Shown here piece by piece: positions 1 through 7,577 of a DNA stretch of 36,436 nucleotides. The position numbers and the translations under genes were made by a program. The notes beneath the pieces were generated by a model, which ran no database searches, was not told where the DNA came from, and worked only from the letters and a program-made list of their open reading frames with translations. The stretch lies in assembly GCA_016183125.1 (NCBI GenBank), contig JACPFG010000063.1:1-36436 (forward strand), in the 5' to 3' direction. Each line of letters opens with the position of its first letter. Position 1 is the stretch's first letter. The DNA is from Deltaproteobacteria bacterium (GTDB taxonomy: Bacteria; UBA10199; GCA-002796325; JACPFF01).

Positions 1-1
1 C

Positions 2-190
2 ATGCGGGAACACGTGCTCGCAGTCTTGAGGCACCCTGATACAATGGAAACGAAGCCCGATGGGATCAAGGTTGCGCAGGGCAGCTTCGATAAACAGCAT
101 GTATTGCGCGTTGTTTTTAGACGAGATGGTGGCGGGATTAAAGTGATTACCTTTCATCCCGGTGATCGGGGGCGTTATGAAAAGAAATAA
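2..190 (+). CDS. DUF4258-like protein, probably 5'-truncated by the window edge
   Basis: ORF with ...VLRHPDTM...VLRVVFRR...IKVITFHPGDRGRYEKK, resembling the C-terminal part of DUF4258 proteins; overlaps the next CDS. Confidence 0.6.
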   Translation: MREHVLAVLRHPDTMETKPDGIKVAQGSFDKQHVLRVVFRRDGGGIKVITFHPGDRGRYEKK

Positions 191-392
191 GGTGAAGATT
201 ACATATGATCGAGACGCGGATGTCCTGGCATTTAACGTGGGTGGAGGTAAACTCGACCACGCCGAGGAGATGTGGCCCTTTATTGTCCATTTTAGCAAGG
301 CAAAAAAACCCATTTATCTCGAGATCGTCGACGCGAGCAAAATGATTCCGCAGATCGTTGGCGCTGCGGTGCATACCAAGGCGGCGGCATAA
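177..392 (+). CDS. DUF2283 family protein
   Basis: MKRNKVKITYDRDADVLAFNVGG...; YDxDADVLAF motif; ATG at 177 overlaps the upstream stop by 14 nt. Confidence 0.75.
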   Translation: MKRNKVKITYDRDADVLAFNVGGGKLDHAEEMWPFIVHFSKAKKPIYLEIVDASKMIPQIVGAAVHTKAAA

Positions 393-470
393 CTCCTCAC
401 CCCCGGCGCCACCACGCAGGACATCATCGCGTGGCTAAAAGGTCCCCTGAGGGAGGGGGATTTTAAGTGA

Positions 471-872
471 TTACGGTTTTCCGGGTGGCTGGAAGAGGCG
501 GAGGTCCGAGTGGGCGCGGATATCCTGAAAGATGCCGTCGGCGCTCCAAAGGGGGACTCGTTCCGAAATCGCGTGCATTGCGATGAGGCAATCCATTGTG
601 GTGATTGTCACTCCCTTCTGCCGCATGCGAAGATACAGTTTCGGCGCTTCGGTCCAGAGGCGGTTAGGGAGGGGGAGCACGGGAATCGGGGCGAGCAACT
701 GGGCAATCGCTTCCTGATGTTTACTGTTGAGAGCGCCCTGAAGCAATTCGGTCAGGATAAGCGGGTTAATGCTCGCGTCGTTGGACTCGATGAGCGAAAT
801 CAGCGCCTCGTTGATCGCGGGGACACCGCCCCGCCAGCCGGCGATCCAGATGCTCGAATCAATCAAGGGCAC
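471..872 (-). CDS. vapC: VapC-type PIN-domain toxin
   Basis: MPLIDSSIWIAGWRGG... ILTELLQGA ... TTMDCLIAMHAI; conserved acidic positions present; overlaps the antitoxin gene. Confidence 0.85.
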   Translation of the reverse strand: MPLIDSSIWIAGWRGGVPAINEALISLIESNDASINPLILTELLQGALNSKHQEAIAQLLAPIPVLPLPNRLWTEAPKLYLRMRQKGVTITTMDCLIAMHAISERVPLWSADGIFQDIRAHSDLRLFQPPGKP

Positions 873-1065
873 GGTTTTTTCTCATTCGGCGGACGTTAGG
901 ATTCCACGCGGGAAACCGGCCAAAACTCTTGATGAGTTTCACCCGCTTCCGTTGCAGGAGGAATTGCTCGAGCGCGCTGCGAATAGCCCCGCTGAGCGTT
1001 GCGGCCCCCGTCTCCCGCCGCACCTGCCGAATCAGAGTGTCCGCAATTTGGATCGAGGTCCGCAT
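859..1065 (-). CDS. vapB: VapB-type antitoxin
   Basis: MRTSIQIADTLIRQVRRETGAATLSGAIRSALEQFL...; the listed ORF start at 1074 is TTG, the ATG is at 1065. Confidence 0.75.
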   Translation of the reverse strand: MRTSIQIADTLIRQVRRETGAATLSGAIRSALEQFLLQRKRVKLIKSFGRFPAWNPNVRRMRKNRALD

Positions 1066-1073
1066 GATATGCA

Positions 1074-1103
1074 ATAATAGATAAATTTGTAATATAATGT
1101 CAA
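1074..1103 (-). promoter_or_regulatory. candidate sigma70-like promoter for vapBC
   Basis: Minus strand TTGACA (1098-1103), 18-nt spacer, TATTAT (1074-1079), just upstream of the vapB ATG. Confidence 0.45.
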
Positions 1104-1116
1104 GCGATACTTCATA

Positions 1117-2897
1117 TCACGCCGGGACGTTTTCCACGGCGCGGATGATGGCGGCGTCCACGCCGTATTTCTCAAGGAAGGCGCGGCGTTCGGTTTTCAT
1201 CTTCGCAACCCAGCCACGATATTGCTCCGCGCGGCCATTGGCCTCGAAAAACCGGCGGGGCTCCAGGATCTCCGCCGGGACCTTGGCAAGCAGGGCCTTA
1301 TTTTCCGTGGCGTTCACGTCCACGATCTCGTAGCCGAAGTCCGGGTCCCGTTTCCAGACGACGCGCCCGCCGAGTTCGCGCGCCCGCCGAGCAGGGCCTC
1401 CAGCATGGCTGACGAGTGGGCGATCTTCACCTTCAGCGCCTTCCCAGCCTCCACATCCCGCTGATCGCCCGCGATATAACCGGTATTCATCAGCCACATC
1501 GTGCAGTGTTTCATCGTGGCGGCCAGTTCGTTAAACCGTTTGGCCTGTAAGGCATGGCTGCGTGGAAAGAAGGGCTGCGTAAACGGCGAGCGGGTTTTTC
1601 CACGTTCCTTCCCGGCCGCGCCCGTCTTCGATGTCTCGCCGAGCATGAAATAACCCGCCGCTTGGGCGGGGGAGGTGAACCGGACAATCCCCGGCGTTGC
1701 GGCCTCCGGTCCCTCATCGCGATTGAGCGTCCCCATCGAGCCGATCGGCGGCAACTCTCTCGTTAAGTCCGCGGCGTCACGAATGGCCGAGAGCGGAATG
1801 ATTGATCGCCCGTTCTGCGTCCATACGACAAAGTCCCAGCCATCCCTCGGCGTCCCGCCCGCATCCACGATCTCTTCGAGTCGGACTTTACCAGCGGCAT
1901 ACGCCTCGACGTTCTCCTTTGACGCGCCAGTCAGGCAGAGCGTTTCTTTCCATTTAGCGACCTCGGCCGGCGTGAGCGTCGTCTTGCCAAAGTCATACGT
2001 CCCGTCGGAATTCACGAAGACATTCTCCACCCACGCGCTCGGATGGATCGTCCCGTCGTAGATCACCGGCTCGGTCTGCTCTGTGAGGCCGAACGTCTTG
2101 GCAAAGCAGCCGTTCTCGGTGACGGAATACCGCCCGCCCGGCCAGAGCGTAATCATATCGTCCTGGACCGGATGAGTGAGTTCCCCTTGTTTGCTAAACG
2201 TCGTCGTCGTCTTTCCCGTCCCCGAAAGTCCCATGATCGCCATCGTCTCGCGCTTCGCGCTGATCTGGACTACCTTCGCGCCGGCATGGAGGACGAGGCC
2301 ATTGCGCTGATAGAGATAATCGCAGAGCATCCGCAGGACGCCTTTTTTACTCTCGCCAAAATAATCGGGACCGAGAATGTAGGTCGTCCAATTTTGGAGA
2401 TCGACGAGGATTGCCTGCCGCCCCGGCATCCCCTCGGCAGGGCAATCGGGTGTGAAAATAATCCGGAATGTCGGTGCAAACGGCTTGGCAAGCTGCTCTT
2501 TCGATTCGACCGCTGCGCGGGGAAAGCTCAAGACCTGCTGCATCCCGGCGATGTTCGCCCCCTCGCATGAATAGATCCACTCGACGCCGACCGCCTCCTT
2601 GCCAAGCCCGTAGTAGCCCTCTATGGCGACTGCCTCGCCCTGGGCCTCGAGGTATTTTTTCTGGATTGCGATCAACGCCGCCGCCTTGGCCGGGTCCATC
2701 ACCTTGCCGGAGTAGCTGCCGGCCTCGGATTCCGGGGCGAGGCAATAGGTGTACTGGGCCATCCGCGCCTTGTTCCGCGAGATCTTGTTGAGATTGCCAT
2801 ATTTCGTTTCCATCACCGCCGGCGTGTGTTTCAGCGCCAGCGCGCGGAGTTCCTTCTGCGAGGGGTTGCGAATCATTCGAAGGTTGGAGGTTTTCAT
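1117..2897 (-). CDS. pckA: phosphoenolpyruvate carboxykinase (ATP), reading frame broken near 1378-1395
   Basis: MKTSNLRMIRNPSQ...; kinase-type P-loop MGLSGTGKTTTTF; VQDDM; C-terminal part in another frame (GGxARELGGRVVWKRDPDFGYEIVDVNATENK...); start ATG at 2897. Confidence 0.85.
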
Positions 2898-3057
2898 CGT
2901 AATTGTCCTTTCCACGGCGAGGAAATAGCATTCCAAACACCAGGCGCAATGATTAAAAAAATCTTGCGCGAAGCAGGTCCCTCGGCTACAGCACGCCCCA
3001 AGGGGACGGAAAGTCGGCATCGTTGGCGCGGCGATTACGCCGTGTAAGAGCCACTGG

Positions 3058-4206
3058 GTGGAGCGGACGTACTACGGCCTCTCCCAGATGGCCGTGCGCG
3101 ATTGCCTGCGCGATGCGGCGATAGGAATCAAGGACGTGGATGCCGTCGTCTACGGGATCTATAACGACATCTTCGAGATGGCCGCCATCCCGGAACACCC
3201 GCTCCAAGGGATCATCGGGATGACGAACAAGCCCGGCATTCGCGTCACAAACGGCGGCGCAACAGGTGCTTATGCCATGCACTGCGCGTATGCGTGGGTG
3301 GCGAGCGGCCTCTACGACACGGTGATGGTCTTGGGCGTCGAGCGGGCAACCGACTGCTTCGACTTCGAGTCGATGACCGAGACACCGGAAGTGATCAAGA
3401 CGATCGGTTGGTCGGGCGATACCTTCTTCGAGCGGGAGCTCGGCTGGACGGCGTCGGACAGCTATGCCGAGGTGGTCCTCGCCTACATGGACGATCATCC
3501 GGAGGATCTCAAACCCGAAATATCCGCCAAGATCAGCGAGATTCTCTGCCAACAGGCGAAGCACAATCCGTTCGCCCAGCGCCGCGACGAGGTGGTCACC
3601 GCCGAGATGGCGATGAACTCCCGGTACGTTGTCTATCCCTTTAAACTCCTCGAGATGTGCGTCTATTCGGAAGGTGCCGGGGCACTGATCTTTGCCTCGG
3701 AGGAGAAGGCCAAGGCCATTGCGCGGAACAACGGCAAGGCCCCCATCTGGATCGCGGGTGTGGGTGCCAGCAATGAGCATAGCGTCGCCGGGCCGGATTA
3801 CACGCGCCACAAGTATATGGGACGGATCTGGTCGGATCATATCGCGGCTGAGAAGGCCTACGCAATGGCCGGGATCACAAAGCCGGTGCAAGAGATCCAG
3901 GTCGTGGAGCTGCACGACGCGTTTATCAAGCAATTACAGATCACGATGGGGGAGATGGGATTCGTCCCGATCGGGCGGACCGATGCCCTCGTGGAAGAGG
4001 GGATCATGACGCCGGGCGGGAAGGTGCTCGTGAATCCATCGGGGGGACTCACGTTCGGCGGACATTTTGTTGGCGGGTCGAACATCTTTTCGACCTGGAG
4101 CGCGCGGCGCGAGATGCTCGAGCGTGGATTTGCGCGCGGGTTGATCCACGGGACCGGCTCAACGGTATCCCAGTACGGCGTGGTGTTTGTTTTGGAGCGG
4201 AGCTAA
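3058..4206 (+). CDS. thiolase-superfamily protein (SCPx/Ltp2-like), lacking the usual nucleophilic Cys
   Basis: NGGATGAYAMHCAYAWVASGLYDTVMVLGVE, VVELHDAF, LVNPSGGLTFGGH; family-like frame extends upstream to about 3007 (RKVGIVGAAITPCKSHWVERT) without a canonical start. Confidence 0.85.
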   Translation: MERTYYGLSQMAVRDCLRDAAIGIKDVDAVVYGIYNDIFEMAAIPEHPLQGIIGMTNKPGIRVTNGGATGAYAMHCAYAWVASGLYDTVMVLGVERATDCFDFESMTETPEVIKTIGWSGDTFFERELGWTASDSYAEVVLAYMDDHPEDLKPEISAKISEILCQQAKHNPFAQRRDEVVTAEMAMNSRYVVYPFKLLEMCVYSEGAGALIFASEEKAKAIARNNGKAPIWIAGVGASNEHSVAGPDYTRHKYMGRIWSDHIAAEKAYAMAGITKPVQEIQVVELHDAFIKQLQITMGEMGFVPIGRTDALVEEGIMTPGGKVLVNPSGGLTFGGHFVGGSNIFSTWSARREMLERGFARGLIHGTGSTVSQYGVVFVLERS

Positions 4207-4208
4207 CT

Positions 4209-5207
4209 ATGGCAGGGGAGAAGGTTCAAAAAGTGATTCCGGAGCATATGATTCCGCCGGTGGCCTCGGAGATCGTCGAGCGGGGGGGCGAGCGCTACCT
4301 CCAATCGAACGAGGCGATGTTTACATTTTACAAGCGGACGAAGGGGGAGTTCTCGAAATATTTTCTGGGCCTGCGCGATGAGATGAAAATCTGGGGTGTG
4401 CGCTGCCCCAAATGCGGGATCGTCCGCGTCCCGCCGTTTCAGCTCATGTGCCCCGATTGCGACTTTTGCGACCTCAAATGGGTGGAGATGCCGCACACCG
4501 GCGTGATGAACTCCACGCCGCCGATCACGTATTTTGCCCACTCGCTCTTTCAGTCGTGGGTCCCGTTCGGGCGGGGTCGGGTCGTCCTGGAGGGCGCCGG
4601 CACCGCGCTCCCGGTACATGTCTTTACGACGAAGGGCGTGCTCACCCCGTTTATCTTCAAGAAAGGGACGCCGGTGAAGGTGGTGTTCCGCACCGAACGG
4701 TTCGGCAAACCGACCGACATTTTCGCCGTGCCGCTCGCCGAGTTGAGCGAGGCGCAAAAAAAGAAATCACCATTGATGGAAACCGACCTCGATTTTTCCG
4801 CTCCGGTCGAGCCGAAGGTTGGCGCGGCGACAGGAGCGGCAAAAGCGAGCTATGCAAAGGCGCTCGATCTGCTGAAGGAACTGGCGGTCGGCGTGACAAA
4901 GAGCCCCCGCGCGCAGCACAACCTCGCCGGTTGGACCCGCCGGATTGCCGTTCGGACAAGCAGCGGCGATTTCGGCCTTGTCATAGCCGAGGGCCGGCTG
5001 TCCGTAACGGATAAGACGCCGACCGGCACACCGGACCTCGTCATGGTCGCCGACGATCCGCAACTCTTCGTGGACTGGCTCACGTTCAAAGAGGCCCTCA
5101 CCAACGCCATCATCGCCGGCAAACTTTGGATCAGCCTGAACCGCGAATTCACCACCATCTTCAAACTCGACCGCCTCCCCCGCTCCGTCGCACGGGATCG
5201 GGGATAG
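4209..5207 (+). CDS. DUF35 Zn-ribbon/OB-fold protein fused to a C-terminal SCP2 sterol-carrier-like domain
   Basis: CPKC...CPDC Zn ribbon, OB-fold-like region; C-terminal FGLVIAEGRLSV...DLVMVADDPQLFVDWL...AGKLWISLNREFTTIFKLDRL typical of SCP2. Confidence 0.8.
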   Translation: MAGEKVQKVIPEHMIPPVASEIVERGGERYLQSNEAMFTFYKRTKGEFSKYFLGLRDEMKIWGVRCPKCGIVRVPPFQLMCPDCDFCDLKWVEMPHTGVMNSTPPITYFAHSLFQSWVPFGRGRVVLEGAGTALPVHVFTTKGVLTPFIFKKGTPVKVVFRTERFGKPTDIFAVPLAELSEAQKKKSPLMETDLDFSAPVEPKVGAATGAAKASYAKALDLLKELAVGVTKSPRAQHNLAGWTRRIAVRTSSGDFGLVIAEGRLSVTDKTPTGTPDLVMVADDPQLFVDWLTFKEALTNAIIAGKLWISLNREFTTIFKLDRLPRSVARDRG

Positions 5208-5266
5208 TGCCCGCTGTTTCTTTTCAGTTGTTTGCCAACGCTTTTCTATGGTAGAAAATACGCGGT

Positions 5267-5677
5267 ATGGTTGGTGGAGCGCTGAAAAAGGCGACACAGC
5301 AATGGATCCGTCATAGCGAAGCGGATTTCGGTACCGCACAGTTTTTATTGCGGGCACGGAAATATCTGTATGTCGGGTTCATGTGTCAGCAGGCCGTGGA
5401 AAAACTGCTGAAGGCGGTCATTTGTCAGGAAATGGACGTGACACCGCCGCGCACGCATAACCTGATTGCATTGGGCGATTTGATTGATGCGCGCATGAAC
5501 GACCACCAACGGGGCATCATGACGGCGTTAACCGAGTATTACCTGAATAATCGGTATCCGGAGGTGAAGGTCGCGCTTGCCAGACGATTGACGGGCCCGG
5601 TGGCGCGCCAGGTCCTGCAGGGCACGGAGGCAATCATCCAATGGCTGCGCGAGCAATACCGGATACCGAGCAGGTGA
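5267..5677 (+). CDS. HEPN-domain protein
   Basis: WIRHSEADFGTAQFLLRARKYLYVGFMCQQAVEKLLKAVICQ...PRTHNLIALGDL. Confidence 0.85.
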   Translation: MVGGALKKATQQWIRHSEADFGTAQFLLRARKYLYVGFMCQQAVEKLLKAVICQEMDVTPPRTHNLIALGDLIDARMNDHQRGIMTALTEYYLNNRYPEVKVALARRLTGPVARQVLQGTEAIIQWLREQYRIPSR

Positions 5678-6003
5678 TCCGCACATTTGTGCGGCGCCTC
5701 AATCGCGTCTTCCCACTGGAGGCGGTGTTCCTTTACGGGAGCCACGCGCGAGGGTGGCAGGATGCATGGAGCGACATCGACCTGGCGGTTGTGTCCAGGC
5801 GCTTTGACCGGGCTTCCCGTGCAACGTGGGAAGCGGTTCGTCGTATTGCTCACGCGATCTCGCCCATATTGGATGCCCGTCCCTTCGGTGCCCGGGAATT
5901 TGCGCGTTACGAGCGCGGCGATTTTGTCCACGAGATTCACCGGACCGGCAAACAGATCTACCGTAACGGTCGTTTTGCGGTCGCTGGGGCGCGCGGATAT
6001 TGA
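5641..6003 (+). CDS. MNT-type nucleotidyltransferase-domain antitoxin partner of HEPN
   Basis: FLYGSHARGWQDAWSDIDLAVVS (GSxxxG..SDIDL); overlaps the HEPN gene. Confidence 0.85.
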   Translation: MAARAIPDTEQVIRTFVRRLNRVFPLEAVFLYGSHARGWQDAWSDIDLAVVSRRFDRASRATWEAVRRIAHAISPILDARPFGAREFARYERGDFVHEIHRTGKQIYRNGRFAVAGARGY

Positions 6004-6059
6004 CCACGATCTTCGTGCTCGACCGGCTGCCTCGTTCTGTTGCGCGTGATCGGAAGTAG
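6003..6059 (+). pseudogene. 3'-terminal remnant of a second DUF35-SCP2 paralog
   Basis: Translates TTIFVLDRLPRSVARDRK*; 16/18 residues identical to the C-terminus of 4209..5207 (TTIFKLDRLPRSVARDRG*), with 9 synonymous codon differences. Confidence 0.8.
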
Positions 6060-6069
6060 GGGTAAACAT

Positions 6070-6864
6070 ATGCCAAAGGTTCAGACAACGACGGGGATCA
6101 ACATCTACTATGAGCAGGAGGGCGCGGGGAAGGACGTGATCTGCATTGCGGGCCTGTCGGCGGACCATACAACATGGTCTCCGGTCCTTCCCCAACTGGC
6201 CTCGTAGTGCCGCATGTTGATTTTTGATAACCGAGGCGTAGGCCAGACAGAGGCCCCTCCAACACCCAATACGATTCGGGTGATGGCCGATGACACCATC
6301 GCTCTTATGGATGCCTTGGACATTGAGCGGACCACTCTCGTAGGGCATTCAATGGGCGGAGCCATTGCGCTGCAGATGTCTCTGATTGCACCCGATCGGA
6401 TATCGCAAACGGTCATTTGCGCGTCCGCCGCCAGGCTACCGTATCCATCCGTCGCCGTCATAAAGGTTGCCGTAAAATATCGAGAGATGGACCTCGATCC
6501 AACACTCATTTTCGAGACGACCTTTCCGTGGATTTACGGCGAGGCATTTTTACGAGACGAAGCCAGGGTGAGAACTCAGATGGATCAATTACTACAAAAC
6601 CCATATCCACAGTCGCTCGACCATTTTCGCGGGCAAGTGGCTGCATGCGAGTCGTTCGATTTGGAGCGAGCGATCAGCGAAGTCAGAACGGATACGCTCG
6701 TGGTTGCAGGCAATGAAGATGTCCTTACGCCGCTTCGATGCTCGGAATATCTCCATCAGAACATTGCTGGTTCCCGGTTGGTCGTGATGAACAACTGCGG
6801 ACATATGATCCAACACGAACAGCCTTCAAAACTGGCCGAGACCATTCTCACCTTTCTCCACTAA
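6070..6864 (+). pseudogene. alpha/beta hydrolase with an in-frame TAG at 6205-6207
   Basis: MPKVQTTTGINIYYEQEGAGKDVICIAGLSADHTTWSPVLPQLAS-TAG-CRMLIFDNRGVGQTE...LVGHSMGGAIALQ...NCGHMIQHEQP; both halves in the same frame. Confidence 0.85.
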
Positions 6865-6867
6865 AGA

Positions 6868-6880
6868 GGGGGGGGGGGGG
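6868..6880 (+). repeat. poly-G tract (13 G)
   Basis: Direct count in the sequence between the hydrolase stop and the RHH gene. Confidence 0.9.
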
Positions 6881-6910
6881 CAGCTAAAACTTCTTGTGTT
6901 TACCATCATG

Positions 6911-6936
6911 AGTGCTGTATGCTGTAATACAGCACT
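6911..6936 (+). promoter_or_regulatory. inverted-repeat operator candidate upstream of the RHH antitoxin
   Basis: AGTGCTGTAT-GCTGTA-ATACAGCACT; also reads TGCTGTA-A-TACAGCA; followed by GGAGG and the ATG at 6950. Confidence 0.65.
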
Positions 6937-6949
6937 ATGGAGGACGGAA

Positions 6950-7192
6950 ATGGCCCATCGCACCCAGTTGTATCTCGACGACAGCCAGTATCAATTCGTG
7001 AAGGACCTGGCGCGGGCGGAGCGGAAATCGATCGCCCAGCTCTTCCGCGAATGGATTGAAGAGCGCCGGCATTTGCGCGCACAAAAACGCTACGAGAAGG
7101 ACCCATTTTGGCAAATGCGCGGCATTGGAGCAAGCGGACGATCGGATATTGCCAAGCATTTTGACGATTACCTCTACGGGGACAAACGATAA
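6950..7192 (+). CDS. ribbon-helix-helix antitoxin
   Basis: MAHRTQLYLDDSQYQFVKDLARAERKSIAQLFREWIEERR...; SD GGAGG upstream; typical DIAKHFDDYLYG tail. Confidence 0.75.
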   Translation: MAHRTQLYLDDSQYQFVKDLARAERKSIAQLFREWIEERRHLRAQKRYEKDPFWQMRGIGASGRSDIAKHFDDYLYGDKR

Positions 7193-7194
7193 CC

Positions 7195-7538
7195 GTGCAG
7201 CAAGTTTTCCTCTTGAACGATATCTTCGAGCGGAACAACCGTTGCTGTTGACGACCCATCTCATCTTTGCCGAAGCGAATTCCCTGATTACAAAACGGTT
7301 GGGCAAATCCGTAGGGGAGCGCACGGGGGACCTGTTGCAGCGCAGCGATTTTGTGCAGTTGGTCTTTCTTGACGAGGTTGTCCATCGTGAGGCATGGAAT
7401 CTGTACAAAAAATATCGGGACAAAGACTTTGACTACATTGATGCCACGAGCTTCGTTTTTTGCAAACGCCGCGGGATCCGCGAGGTCCTCACCTTTGACC
7501 GCCACTTCGCCCAAATGGGTTTTCGGATCGTGCCCTAG
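7195..7538 (+). pseudogene. PIN-domain (VapC-like) toxin lacking its N-terminal motif
   Basis: Frame ...RAASFPLERYLRAEQPLLLTTHLIFAEANSLITKRLG...FDYIDATSFVFCKRRGIREVLTFDRHFAQMGFRIVP; the usual xFVDTSAW segment is absent. Confidence 0.65.
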
Positions 7539-7577
7539 CACCTGGTACCTGGCACCGAATGATAATGCGGTGTAATG

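Noticed and set aside
2826-3047. Small plus-strand ORF ending MIKKILREAGPSATARPKGTESRHRWRGDYAV
   Set aside because: Out of frame with the thiolase N-terminus and antisense to the pckA start; no independent support
2986-3933. 315-aa minus-strand ORF
   Set aside because: Shadow of the thiolase gene; no motif, and thiolase homology on the plus strand is clear
6205-6207. Genetic recoding (pyrrolysine or amber suppression)
   Set aside because: Only one in-frame TAG was found and no recoding element or suppressor tRNA is visible; nonsense mutation or error is simpler
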